IMG/VR virus record: IMGVR_UViG_3300036861_001106
Coordinates: 45,531 to 109,530 of that record
Direction: 5' to 3' (one strand)
Length of the DNA: 64,000 nucleotides
From: a virus
Shown here: positions 46,632 to 54,076 of the stretch, piece after piece
Layout: each line of letters starts with the position of its first letter
How positions within the stretch are numbered: the stretch's first letter is position 1
Translations under genes and position numbers: made by a program
The notes under the pieces: generated by a model
Told to the model about the DNA's origin: nothing
The model's input: only the letters and a program-made list of their open reading frames with translations
Database searches by the model: none

Positions 46632-46889
46632 CTAGCCAGCGTGAAAGTCGGTGAGGATGACGCCAGGGGTTCCCTGCGTCGTGAGTTCCTCGCACGTTGA
46701 GAACGTCGCATCAAGCCAGGCGCGCTTGCCCTCGGCGCCGACACTGTGCTCGGCTGCAATCGCTCGCGCCTCCTCTGCCGTGGCAGCGCGCACCACAAGG
46801 CCATAGGTGCAGTCATAGGTGATCAACCACGGATTTTGCGCCTTCGTGTCAGGCAGCCCCTCTCTTTCTCGTAGCAGCCAGAGCTTCAT
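46632..46889 (-). CDS. hypothetical protein, 85 aa
   Basis: ATG at 46889 after AAGGAGGAGG, overlapping the stop of the next upstream gene (ATGA). Soluble, with AEEARAIAAEHSVGAEG and WLDATFSTCEELT, a pattern common among small phage proteins. Unknown function. The sigma-54 element lies just past its stop codon. Confidence 0.6.
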   Translation of the reverse strand: MKLWLLREREGLPDTKAQNPWLITYDCTYGLVVRAATAEEARAIAAEHSVGAEGKRAWLDATFSTCEELTTQGTPGVILTDFHAG

Positions 46890-47299
46890 GCCTCCTCCTT
46901 CGCGTGCTGCCGCGCTCGCCGTTCGTCCCGCCTCTCCACGTACAGCTCCACCGCCCGCAGGGGGTCCTCCAGGTAGCACTCAGCGAACAACACGCCGTCG
47001 AAGTCGTCCTTCGAGACGTCCTCATAGTGCACAGCGATGGAGACTGCGTCAGCCACCTGGTGGATAAAGTCGAGCCTCTCCTCTGGGCACTCCTTCTCCG
47101 CCGCGCACACGGTCATGCTAATTGGCTTTTGGACTCGGGTGATCGTGATCGGCCAGTCAGGCCGCAGGGTGCGTGCGACCATTGCGGCAATCGTCACCTG
47201 GTTGCGCCGGTAGGTCTCGAACTCCTCGTCGGTCACCTCCCAGCCGGCCGGCTTGATGGCACCCACTCGGAGGTGGGTCATGATCTTCTCGTCACTCAT
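46886..47299 (-). CDS. hypothetical protein, 137 aa
   Basis: ATG at 47299. Soluble, mixed alpha/beta, with a charged helical C-terminus. No motif recognised. Coupled to its neighbours by ATGA overlap downstream and an 8-bp overlap with the next upstream gene's end. Confidence 0.55.
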   Translation of the reverse strand: MSDEKIMTHLRVGAIKPAGWEVTDEEFETYRRNQVTIAAMVARTLRPDWPITITRVQKPISMTVCAAEKECPEERLDFIHQVADAVSIAVHYEDVSKDDFDGVLFAECYLEDPLRAVELYVERRDERRARQHAKEEA

Positions 47300-47546
47300 C
47301 CTCTGCGTCCTTCCACACCTCTGCTGAGACTGGGTACGTGCTGGTGCTGCCGGTCAACAGCCTCACCGGCACCCACACGCCCGGTGCCTTGCGGCCCTGG
47401 CGGGCGCGCGTGTGGTTCACCTGCGTCGCCGGCACCTCGCGCCGGCCCGGCTCGCTGCACAGCCACACCTCGCGCGTCACCGCGCGGGCGAAGCGGTAGA
47501 GCCGCACGCCGCCCCGCGTGTCCTCCACGGCGTACCACCACCTCAC
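47292..47546 (-). CDS. hypothetical protein, 84 aa
   Basis: GTG at 47546 in a GTGA overlap. Basic, beta-rich (RWWYAVEDTRGGVRLYRFA). No family recognised. Confidence 0.5.
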   Translation of the reverse strand: MRWWYAVEDTRGGVRLYRFARAVTREVWLCSEPGRREVPATQVNHTRARQGRKAPGVWVPVRLLTGSTSTYPVSAEVWKDAEDE

Positions 47547-47671
47547 TGCCTGCCCTCCCACCACGCCTGGGCCTTCAGTGCCACCAGCAGGATCACGATG
47601 CCCACCAGCAGGGCCCCGCCCATGATCGCCCCTGGCGACAGCGTCTCGACGCCGCCGCGGGCCAACATCAT
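47543..47671 (-). CDS. one-helix membrane microprotein, 42 aa
   Basis: ATG at 47671 (or 47668) with AGAGGTG upstream. One membrane helix (about 15-36: AIMGGALLVGIVILLVALK). Function unknown; the longer reading frame upstream is a shadow. Confidence 0.55.
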   Translation of the reverse strand: MMLARGGVETLSPGAIMGGALLVGIVILLVALKAQAWWEGRQ

Positions 47672-47702
47672 CACCGCTGCACCTCTGCCACGTGCCTCAC
47701 GT

Positions 47703-47921
47703 TCATCTCTTGGCTCCTTTGTCGCCGTCCGCCTCCAGCCAGTGGTGCTTCCTTCGCCACTCTCGCAGCACCTTCTCGGGGTTTGGCTCAGTGCGGGCGT
47801 AGCGCAGCAGCAGCGCCTGCCCCACCGCCTCGCGCTCGTTGAGGTCATCCATGAGGGCGTTGTAGTCACTCCCCGACAGGTTGATGCTGTTGTAGGGGCT
47901 CATGTGGCGGTTGCGGCTCAC
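47703..47921 (-). CDS. hypothetical protein, 72 aa
   Basis: GTG at 47921 overlaps the previous stop (GTGA); ATG at 47903 is the alternative. Charged, soluble (SPYNSINLSGSDYNALMDD). Unknown. Confidence 0.5.
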   Translation of the reverse strand: MSRNRHMSPYNSINLSGSDYNALMDDLNEREAVGQALLLRYARTEPNPEKVLREWRRKHHWLEADGDKGAKR

Positions 47922-48259
47922 CGTCGCACCTCCGCCACGCGCTCCATGATCACCAGGAAGCGCGCCCCGTTCGAGTACTGCACCACGGTGACCCCGCCCG
48001 GCGTCACCCGCCACCCCCGCCCCAGCCGCCCGCGCAGCTCGCTCGCCAGCTCGCTGTCCGTGCACCACACGAAGTCCTGCTGGCGCACCTGCTTGAGCAT
48101 CCCGCCGGTGGGGCCAAACCCCCCCGTCGTGCCCGGGCTCACCCGCTCCGCCTGTGCCTGCGTCACGTGGCAGAGCCCCGCGCCCGTGAGCGCCACGATG
48201 GCCAGGAGGCCAATGAGCGACCGGTGCTCCTGAAGTTGCAGCCGAAGTTCCTTGAGCAT
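47918..48259 (-). CDS. membrane-anchored hypothetical protein, 113 aa
   Basis: ATG at 48259 in a TGATG overlap. One N-terminal membrane helix (about 16-31: LIGLLAIVALTGAGLC) then a soluble domain with WRVTPGGVTVVQYSNGARF. Could be membrane-tethered facing the periplasm. Unknown function. Confidence 0.55.
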   Translation of the reverse strand: MLKELRLQLQEHRSLIGLLAIVALTGAGLCHVTQAQAERVSPGTTGGFGPTGGMLKQVRQQDFVWCTDSELASELRGRLGRGWRVTPGGVTVVQYSNGARFLVIMERVAEVRR

Positions 48260-48519
48260 CACTCCTCCTTCATTGCGCGCTGCAGCTCAGCGAAGTCTTG
48301 GTCGACGGCGCGCATCGTCATCTGTAGGGCATCGCTGATTGCGCTTTGAATGCTGATCGTGTAAGTGGTCCTCCCATTGATGAAGATGTGGATGCATCCC
48401 CGCCACAGGTTCAATTCACCTTGGAAGTGAATCTCACCACGCACGTTTGGGGCGTAGAACTTTGTCCACCTGCCGTCGGGCAGCTCACGCCACCCTCTCA
48501 CTGCGTCTTGACTGTCCAT
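48259..48519 (-). CDS. hypothetical protein, 86 aa
   Basis: ATG at 48519. Soluble, Trp-rich N-terminal half, helical C-terminus. Overlaps the small gene upstream by 22 bp. No family recognised. Confidence 0.5.
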   Translation of the reverse strand: MDSQDAVRGWRELPDGRWTKFYAPNVRGEIHFQGELNLWRGCIHIFINGRTTYTISIQSAISDALQMTMRAVDQDFAELQRAMKEE

Positions 48520-48668
48520 TCTCCCCCCAGGAGCCGCTCCAGCTCCGCTGTCGCCGTTGCCTCGTGGCCCTGCCGCACGCCGCGCAGGGTCACCTCACTC
48601 CCTGCCTCGTTGCGGACCACCACCCGGCGCTCCTGCACCACCCGCGTCTCCACGGTGATCAGTTGCAC
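48498..48668 (-). CDS. hypothetical protein, 56 aa
   Basis: GTG at 48668 overlaps the previous stop; the start reads QLITVETRVV. Charged with Val-rich strands (RRVVVRNEAGSEVTL). Identified by reading the minus strand; supported by overlap spacing only. Confidence 0.45.
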   Translation of the reverse strand: MQLITVETRVVQERRVVVRNEAGSEVTLRGVRQGHEATATAELERLLGGEWTVKTQ

Positions 48669-49039
48669 GTTCCACTCCCCTCGGAGCGTGCCAGGATGAA
48701 CTCTGCTACCTCCGCGCGGAAGGCCACGTACCGCGCGTCCTGTGGGCTCCCCACCAGGCCAAACATGCCACTTGCTCCCTGTGGGTCACCTCGTTCCATG
48801 TTCTCGGTGGTCAGGCCGACCATGATTTCAGCCGGCGCAAAGCCACTCGCCTGCGCCAGGATAGCAAGCGTTTCCCCGAACTTTAGTGCCGCCGCCGTGG
48901 CCTCCTGCTCGGTTGTTGCCTTTCCCCGGAGGCGGCTCCAGGTTCCCTCATTCACGGTCACGAGGATCTCCACCTCGCCCCCGCGGCGTTGCACGCGGGC
49001 CATGAACTCCTCAGCGAATTGAACGCGCTCCACAGTCAT
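48659..49039 (-). CDS. hypothetical protein, 126 aa
   Basis: ATG at 49039 after GGGAGGGAG, overlapping the stop of the gene upstream (ATGA). Mixed alpha/beta, soluble. Unknown function. Confidence 0.55.
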   Translation of the reverse strand: MTVERVQFAEEFMARVQRRGGEVEILVTVNEGTWSRLRGKATTEQEATAAALKFGETLAILAQASGFAPAEIMVGLTTENMERGDPQGASGMFGLVGSPQDARYVAFRAEVAEFILARSEGSGTCN

Positions 49040-49185
49040 CGTCTCCCTCCCGGCAGGAGCCCAAAGCCCCCTGCCAGCACCAGGCACGTCATGGCGATCA
49101 CCACGCCGTTCACCGCCCACCCCACCAGGCTCGGGCACACCTGCATGCCGAGCCAGCCAACGAGGAGCCACCCGAGGAACCTCAT
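49036..49185 (-). CDS. membrane microprotein, 49 aa
   Basis: ATG at 49185, TGA overlapping the next ATG. Two short hydrophobic helices (FLGWLLVGWLGM and GVVIAMTCLVLAGGFGLL). ATGA overlaps at both ends support it. Confidence 0.5.
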   Translation of the reverse strand: MRFLGWLLVGWLGMQVCPSLVGWAVNGVVIAMTCLVLAGGFGLLPGGRR

Positions 49186-49493
49186 CGGTCTGCCTCCGTC
49201 GGCGCAGTGAACTTGTCACCCCACGCGCACTCCACTGGGATGGCCACGAGCAGGCACTCTCGCTCCTCCAGCCAGGGCCCACGCCGCACTTTCTCATCGG
49301 CAGACTCCCAGAAGCAGGGTTGGAGGCTCTGCCACCGACCATAGTCTTCAGACATCACTCCAACCAGCTCATAGCCCCCGCCGATGCGGCCCTCGCGCGT
49401 GTTGGTGATTCGGCCGCGCCCCAGGACGAAGCCCTGCGACGCCGCCAAGCCCTCGACCACGCCGCGCTTGAAGTCCTCAGGCAGCTCTTTCAA
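49182..49493 (-). CDS. hypothetical protein, 103 aa
   Basis: TTG at 49493 preceded by AGGAGGG; a GTG at 49511 overlapping the previous stop is the alternative. Soluble, with GRGRITNTREGRIGGGYELVG and LVAIPVECAWGDKF. Unknown. Confidence 0.5.
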   Translation of the reverse strand: MKELPEDFKRGVVEGLAASQGFVLGRGRITNTREGRIGGGYELVGVMSEDYGRWQSLQPCFWESADEKVRRGPWLEERECLLVAIPVECAWGDKFTAPTEADR

Positions 49494-49507
49494 TCCCGTC
49501 TCCCTCC

Positions 49508-49861
49508 TCACAACACCCGGTGGCGCAGCGCCGTCTCGTCGCCGTACAGGGTGCAGGCCAGCGCCGCCATCACTGCCCGGTTCGCCTCCTCCACCGTTCG
49601 CAGGGGCCACGGCACGCGCAGGTGCCCCTTGCAGTCCAGGGGGAACAGGCGCGCGTCGGCGAGCAACTCGTTGAGCCGCCGCAGCTCCCCCGTCAGGCAG
49701 TCCACCCGGTGGGTGCCCCCGGTGGGCCGGTGGCCAATCGTCCCCTTGCTGCGGTAGATCGTGATCACCTCCGCGCCCGGCGGGAGCAGCCGGCGGAGGG
49801 TCATCAGCGCCCGGTCCTGCGCCTCCGCCTCGCACGCCCCGTGCGTTCCTGTGAGCCTCAC
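49508..49861 (-). CDS. hypothetical protein, 117 aa
   Basis: GTG at 49861 with AGGTGAG upstream. Soluble, basic, with a Cys pair and an ALM-type helix. No family recognised; last codons overlap the next gene's possible GTG. Confidence 0.5.
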   Translation of the reverse strand: MRLTGTHGACEAEAQDRALMTLRRLLPPGAEVITIYRSKGTIGHRPTGGTHRVDCLTGELRRLNELLADARLFPLDCKGHLRVPWPLRTVEEANRAVMAALACTLYGDETALRHRVL

Positions 49862-49862
49862 C

Positions 49863-50078
49863 TCAGACCTCCTTTTTCACCAGCTCAACCACGCGCCGCG
49901 CCTCACCACTGTGTGCGACCACGCGCTGGGCACTCTCGCGTGTCAAGGTGAACCCCGCACTCCGGTAGGTCCCCAGCGTGCGCCGGAATACTTGGTTGGC
50001 GAACCCCTCGTCGTCGTCCGACCAGGCGCTGATCAGCGTCCCCGTCTCCGCGTCCGTGGTCTGCACCTGCCACCTCAT
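49863..50078 (-). CDS. hypothetical protein, 71 aa, translated after IscB
   Basis: ATG at 50078 overlaps the IscB stop codon (ATGA), so ribosomes leaving iscB can restart here. Soluble (RWQVQTTDAETGTLISAW...). Unknown; its coupling shows iscB is fixed into the operon rather than freshly inserted. Confidence 0.55.
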   Translation of the reverse strand: MRWQVQTTDAETGTLISAWSDDDEGFANQVFRRTLGTYRSAGFTLTRESAQRVVAHSGEARRVVELVKKEV

Positions 50079-51361
50079 TTGTCCTCCCTCTGGAACTTGT
50101 ACTCGTACCCGTCGCACCTATGAACTTTCTTGCAGGCGCGGTGAGTGACTTCAATACTGCCACCTATTTTAAATGACCCAGAGGCCCTGACTGCCACGCG
50201 TCCAACGTGGGTCATTCTGACCTCCTTTCTTGTTACCGTCGCGCTCACGATGTCTCCCGTTTGAAATCCGAAGTGCAGCTTCTTTCGGGTTCGGTGCCTC
50301 GTGGGGAATCCATGCGCGTTCAGGCCGCACATCTGTCGCTTTCCCCACCCTGTGGCCTTGATGCTGAGGGGGCGAATTCCCCTGACTTGAAGCTGTTCCG
50401 GTGTGCTCGCGCCAACGCAGGCTGCATCAAGCCAGTGCTCCTTTGGCAGTCCCAGGCGCGTTCGGTTGAACTTCGTGCGCCCGCCAGTGCCAACTTCAAT
50501 CGGCAGCCCAGTTGCTGTCAGCCGTCGCCACAGGACCCACCGCGTTGCGTTGACTGCCGCCGCGTCCTTGAGTGGGGCCTTCAGCCCGGCGAGGATCTTC
50601 TTCAGGACCTCAGGGTGTCTGGCCAGGAACTCCTCCACTGGCCGGTTGCTCTTGGCCTGGTTGCACGGCCCACACGCGAGGGTGAGGTTCGAGACGCGGT
50701 GCGTGCCGCCTCCATCGCGCGGGCGCACGTGTTCCACCTGGAGCGGGACGTGTTCCGCATTACAGTAGGCGCACCTCCGGCCCCACTTCTCCAGCAAGTA
50801 CTCCCGCACCTCATAGCCAGCCAGCTCACCCTGCTGGTACTCGACTCCTGTCACCTCCGGGTTCTGCAACGCCTGGGTGTCGAAGCGCACCGTCTCCACG
50901 CTTAGTGCGCCAACGGGCGCGAACCGGCACAGGCGGCCCACCCACGTCTCCACGTTGGCCACCCGGCTCTCCAGCGACGGCGGCAGCCAACCCTCCCGTC
51001 GGGTGCGGTTGTCAAAGCGTGGCTTGCGGTAGCGCGTCTTCCGGTTTCGGCGGTTGCGTCGAACTGCGCTTCGTTTCTTCATGCACTTCTCAATGAGCAT
51101 GCCATGGTGCTCGACCTCTGCGGCGAAGATGACGGTCGCTGCCACGTCGTCCACAAGGGCAACCCCTGTGACCTTGCTGCCTGGGTCCAACTTCAGGCGC
51201 AGGGGGCGTGGCGTGGCGTCCACCACCTGTCGCCGCAGGATGATGGTGAAGGGAAAGCGCCGCAGCACGGCCGCTCTTCCCGTGGCCAGCAACTTCCGCG
51301 CCACTGCGGCGTGGCAGGGCGTCAGCGGCTGGCGATCCGCGTTCAGGACAAAAACTCGCAT
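50075..51361 (-). CDS. iscB: IscB RNA-guided endonuclease
   Basis: 428 residues from the ATG at 51361 with GAGGAG upstream; the longer frame begins inside the RNA scaffold. PLMP domain at 1-45 (VFVLNADRQPLTPCH, ATGRAAVLRRFPFTI), RuvC-I LKLDPGS (Asp59), arginine-rich bridge helix about 95-115, RuvC-II GALSVET (Glu156), HNH with CAYC and CGPC-type zinc ligands and His211 (VEHVRPRDGGG), Asn225 and LACGPCNQAK, RuvC-III EHWLDAACVGAS (His309, Asp312), and a C-terminal domain with HFGFQTGDIVSA. All catalytic residues are present, so it should cut DNA guided by an omega RNA. An RNA scaffold and CRISPR array lie directly upstream on the same strand. No TnpA is nearby. Confidence 0.93.
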   Translation of the reverse strand: MRVFVLNADRQPLTPCHAAVARKLLATGRAAVLRRFPFTIILRRQVVDATPRPLRLKLDPGSKVTGVALVDDVAATVIFAAEVEHHGMLIEKCMKKRSAVRRNRRNRKTRYRKPRFDNRTRREGWLPPSLESRVANVETWVGRLCRFAPVGALSVETVRFDTQALQNPEVTGVEYQQGELAGYEVREYLLEKWGRRCAYCNAEHVPLQVEHVRPRDGGGTHRVSNLTLACGPCNQAKSNRPVEEFLARHPEVLKKILAGLKAPLKDAAAVNATRWVLWRRLTATGLPIEVGTGGRTKFNRTRLGLPKEHWLDAACVGASTPEQLQVRGIRPLSIKATGWGKRQMCGLNAHGFPTRHRTRKKLHFGFQTGDIVSATVTRKEVRMTHVGRVAVRASGSFKIGGSIEVTHRACKKVHRCDGYEYKFQREDK

Positions 51362-51619
51362 CGCTGCGAACTCCTCTCGCGAGGGTAAGGTTTGCCTCGA
51401 CGATGTTAGCAGGCGGCCGTCTCCCGGACTCACTGTGGCACCCACGTGAACCTCGCTTAAAGCCCGGGTTACAGGGCGGCAGGCTGGCAACGCACCCGCC
51501 GGTGTGAACTTGGGCGCTCTCTGCTAACGTAGCCCGTTGACCGGCTGACGCCGGTCCTGGCTGGGTCTGGTCTGCCAGGGAGCGAGTTAACCTCGCTCCC
51601 ATGCGCGCGTGGGGCAGAC
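51362..51619 (-). ncRNA. putative omega RNA scaffold (repeat R1 plus downstream structured region)
   Basis: 258 nt between the end of the last spacer and the iscB ATG. The first 28 nt are repeat R1. GTCTGCC and GGGAGCGAG of R1 (51,619-51,613 and 51,600-51,592) pair with CTCGCTCCC (51,586-51,578) and GGCAGAC (51,576-51,570). A further hairpin is GACCGG...CCGGTC (51,556-51,539). The guide would be the spacer 5' of R1, the order known for omega RNAs. Confidence 0.75.
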
Positions 51620-51841
51620 GAACCGTGGCCAATGCGCGGGCGGCTGGAACCTCTCGCTCCCATGCGCGCGTGGGGCAGACTTGTCGCGAATGAGGCCGGA
51701 GTGGCGGAACAGCCTGCCTCCCGCGCGCGCGTGGGGCAGACTGGTGGACCCAGCTACGGTCGCCCAACGTCGCCCTGCCTCCCGCGCGTGTGTGGGACAG
51801 ATGACCGGGCCGATGACCTCCCGCGCGTGTGTGGGGCAGAC
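51592..51841 (-). CRISPR. five-repeat mini-CRISPR array associated with iscB
   Basis: 28-nt repeats at 51,814-51,841 (R5), 51,775-51,802 (R4), 51,714-51,741 (R3), 51,653-51,680 (R2) and 51,592-51,619 (R1). Spacers R4-R3, R3-R2 and R2-R1 are each 33 nt (61-bp period, as in type I-E arrays); the R5-R4 spacer is only 11 nt. R1 and R2 are identical; R3-R5 differ at several positions and at the 3' end (GCGAG versus GGCAG/GGTCA). Each repeat opens GTCTGCCCCAC (ATCTGTCCCAC in R4). No cas genes are in the window. The array starts 2 bp after the stop of a small membrane gene. Confidence 0.88.
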
Positions 51842-51842
51842 C

Positions 51843-51941
51843 TCATTGCCCTCGTCCCTTCCACCACGCCATGCAGAACCCCACAATGAGCGCCACGAGC
51901 CAGATGAGCAGGAACAGCCCTAGAGTCCGCGCGTCGATCAC
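51843..51941 (-). CDS. membrane microprotein, 32 aa, upstream of the CRISPR array
   Basis: GTG at 51941 overlaps the previous stop (GTGA). One membrane helix (LGLFLLIWLVALIVGFCM). Its stop is 2 bp from the first CRISPR repeat, so the array is probably co-transcribed with this operon. Confidence 0.5.
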   Translation of the reverse strand: MIDARTLGLFLLIWLVALIVGFCMAWWKGRGQ

Positions 51942-52201
51942 TGTGCTGCCCCGGGCCACTCAAAGCTGAATGGCTCAACCGCCTCCCCGGCCATGAACTG
52001 CGCGATCTTCTCCCCTACGGCATCAGGTAGCCGCACGGTGGCCTCACCTTCAATGAAGACTACCAGGCAGCCGACGCTCCTGAACCTCACCCCTGCCGCC
52101 TTGAGTGCCACTGCCACGCAGCAGTGCGTTGTTGCTCGCTCACCCACGGTCAGGGCCTCGCGTGCCTGGGCGATGTGCTCCGCTGTCACCTCAATCCGCA
52201 T
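51938..52201 (-). CDS. hypothetical protein, 87 aa
   Basis: ATG at 52201 with GGGAGG upstream. Soluble, with AEHIAQAREALTVGERATTHCCVAV, seen in small phage proteins. Unknown. Confidence 0.55.
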   Translation of the reverse strand: MRIEVTAEHIAQAREALTVGERATTHCCVAVALKAAGVRFRSVGCLVVFIEGEATVRLPDAVGEKIAQFMAGEAVEPFSFEWPGAAQ

Positions 52202-52466
52202 CGTCACTTGCCTCCCGCTGTGCCGCCTCAATCTCGTCGGCCAGCCGCTCCCAGTCGAGCGCGCACTTCCGCCAGTCCGCCGCCGCGCGCTCGTGAAACT
52301 CGCGCCACTCTGCCCGGCGCCACCACCGCCGCGCCTGTGCCGCCACCTCATGCTCGCGCACCAGCTCATAGCACCTTGCTGCTTGGGCGCGGAACCACTT
52401 GGTGTCTGCCATTGCCGCCTGGGGGAACATTGCTACTTTCCTGCGCAGCCACTCGTTGTCTGCCAT
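52191..52466 (-). CDS. hypothetical helical protein, 91 aa
   Basis: ATG at 52466 with AGGAGG upstream. Almost entirely helical and rich in Trp/Arg/Glu. Overlaps the next gene by 11 bp. Unknown. Confidence 0.5.
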   Translation of the reverse strand: MADNEWLRRKVAMFPQAAMADTKWFRAQAARCYELVREHEVAAQARRWWRRAEWREFHERAAADWRKCALDWERLADEIEAAQREASDDAD

Positions 52467-52508
52467 GGTCGCCTCCTGCACCCTCTGTGCCAGTCTGCCG
52501 TTGCTTCC

Positions 52509-52787
52509 TCACGACGCAGTGTTGTGCCGCTCCGCGACCGCCCAGAAGAGGGCATCGAACTCCACCGGCAGCAGGTCGTCCAGCGGGCAGCCGTCCTCGT
52601 CGACGTTCCGCGCCCCGTTGTGGCTGTCGACGGGCTCGATGCAGATGCTCCAGCCCTGCGCCGTCACCTCCCGCTGGAGGTCCGCCGCGAACTCGCGGAC
52701 GTCGCCAGCCCAGAGCGGACCCAGCATCGCCGCGTCAATCTGGTACGTAATTGGTTCCACGCCGCTACCTCCGGCCTTCTTCCTCAC
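52509..52787 (-). CDS. hypothetical protein, 92 aa
   Basis: GTG at 52787 overlapping the previous stop (GTGA); a GTG at 52760 after CCGGAGGT is the alternative. Soluble, acidic, with FAADLQREVTAQGW. Unknown. Confidence 0.5.
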   Translation of the reverse strand: MRKKAGGSGVEPITYQIDAAMLGPLWAGDVREFAADLQREVTAQGWSICIEPVDSHNGARNVDEDGCPLDDLLPVEFDALFWAVAERHNTAS

Positions 52788-52951
52788 GCCTCCACCTCCC
52801 GCCACCGCCCCTGCGCCACCCGCCGCGCCTGCCGCGCCGCCCGCCGCTCCTGCTGGCGCAGCGTGCGCTCAAACTCGCGCTCTGCCGCCTCCGCTGCCAG
52901 CTCGGCGCGCTGCGCCTTCGCCTCCAGCCACTGCCTCACTGCTCGGTCCAT
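52784..52951 (-). CDS. hypothetical basic helical protein, 55 aa
   Basis: ATG at 52951, TGA overlapping the next GTG. Continuous charged helix rich in Arg/Glu/Ala (LEAKAQRAELAAEAAEREFE). Unknown, probably a coiled coil. Confidence 0.5.
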   Translation of the reverse strand: MDRAVRQWLEAKAQRAELAAEAAEREFERTLRQQERRAARQARRVAQGRWREVEA

Positions 52952-52966
52952 CCCTCTCCTCTTTCC

Positions 52967-53176
52967 CTACTCGTACGCCGCGCCCCGCGCGTCCAGCTCC
53001 TCCTCACAGTCCGCCTGCTGCGCCTCCCAGCGGTGGACGTCCTCATCGAGGTGCTGCCACTCCTTCAGTCCCTTCGCCGCGAAGGCGCGCTTGATCCGGG
53101 CAATTGCCGCCTGCGCGCGGGCCTCTGTCCAGTAGGCCCGCAGCGCCTCCGTGTCCAGGTCTTGTAGGCTTCTCAT
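52967..53176 (-). CDS. hypothetical helical protein, 69 aa
   Basis: ATG at 53176 overlapping the previous stop (ATGA). Helical, acidic C-terminus. No motif recognised. Confidence 0.5.
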   Translation of the reverse strand: MRSLQDLDTEALRAYWTEARAQAAIARIKRAFAAKGLKEWQHLDEDVHRWEAQQADCEEELDARGAAYE

Positions 53177-53421
53177 TGCGCCTCCGGGTCGACCGTCGTC
53201 TCGATCACCTCGCACCGCACGAGGCGGTACTCTTCCCGCATTGGCGAATTCAACGCGGTTGGGCTCCTCTTCTCCCAGTCACGCCGCTCCTCCACCGCGA
53301 GGTTGTAGCGCGCCCGAGCGAGCTGCTCGTTGGTCGTGCGGGTGCTCCCGCTCACCGGTTCCATCTCCGACCAATCGGTGGCCTGACCGACGAATCGTTT
53401 CTCCACAACGTAAAAAGTCAT
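53173..53421 (-). CDS. hypothetical protein, 82 aa
   Basis: ATG at 53421 after TAGGAGGAG. Soluble with MTFYVVEKRF N-terminus and a QLARARYNLAVEERRDWEK helix. Unknown. Confidence 0.55.
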   Translation of the reverse strand: MTFYVVEKRFVGQATDWSEMEPVSGSTRTTNEQLARARYNLAVEERRDWEKRSPTALNSPMREEYRLVRCEVIETTVDPEAQ

Positions 53422-53434
53422 CACCTCACTCCTC

Positions 53435-54076
53435 CTAAACCTGCGCCCCACGCCCGCGGGCGAAGGTGCACGCCTCCTGCCACCCCAGCGCCGTGAAGAT
53501 GCCGCTCTTCGGGCCAAAGTAGCCATTCCCCGGCTCCTCGAAGAACCTGTACCTAACGGCGTGGTCTCCAGGTGACCAAGTAGCGACGTACAAGCCGACT
53601 GCCTTGCATGCTTCTTGAAGTCTTTCCAATCGCGTCTTCTTTCCAGTCATTCGATTTCTTTCCTGTCGCTTCTCGCGTCTTTGTGAGTTTTTGCATTCTC
53701 GGCAGACTCGCCGTCCTCGCTTGTCTTTGGGGCCATAAGGATGCCCGTGAGGACAGTGGGTCTTATTGGCAAGTATTGTAGCCGCACCGTCTTCTTCCTT
53801 GATATGCTCCGCTGCTGTTTTCGGCTCCAGGTGCTCAAAGTTAGCGCAGGCGCGATTTCGACATCGATGATGCAATTGCTGATCCTCCGTTAGAGGCTCA
53901 ACGAAGTGCGCATAAACGACTCTGTGAACAACATGCGCTTTCCTACTCATGCGTGCTTCGCCATACCCGCGCGTGTTTAACCTTGGGTACTCCCAGCATC
54001 CCGTTTCGAGCGCGCTTGGCTCGCAAATCTTCAGGCGCAGGAGGACTTCTCCAATCGTAAGCGTTGGCATCGGCAT
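53435..54076 (-). CDS. HNH endonuclease fused to a duplicated small-gene sequence
   Basis: 213 codons, ATG at 54076. Residues about 45-130 are an HNH_3-type homing nuclease: VHRVVYAHFVEPLTEDQQLH HRC then RNRACANFEHLEP, with HCPHGHPYG and CRECKNSQRR knuckles. Residues about 143-213 (TRLERLQEACKAVGLYVATW SPGD...) repeat the protein of the small gene just upstream (54,076-54,216), and an ATG at 53,650 could start it separately. The reading frame is continuous, so the HNH ORF was inserted so that it reads into the target gene. The insert is AT-rich. Confidence 0.75.
   Translation of the reverse strand: MPMPTLTIGEVLLRLKICEPSALETGCWEYPRLNTRGYGEARMSRKAHVVHRVVYAHFVEPLTEDQQLHHRCRNRACANFEHLEPKTAAEHIKEEDGAATILANKTHCPHGHPYGPKDKRGRRVCRECKNSQRREKRQERNRMTGKKTRLERLQEACKAVGLYVATWSPGDHAVRYRFFEEPGNGYFGPKSGIFTALGWQEACTFARGRGAQV

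Noticed and set aside
51592-51841. A complete type I-E CRISPR-Cas system
   Set aside because: Repeat length and period resemble type I-E, but no cas3, cascade, cas1 or cas2 gene is in the window; the adjacent effector is IscB.
51587-51978. Small coding frames through the CRISPR array on both strands
   Set aside because: They are repeats of the same 61-bp unit read in frame (PARAWGRL, PHARAGG), not independent proteins.
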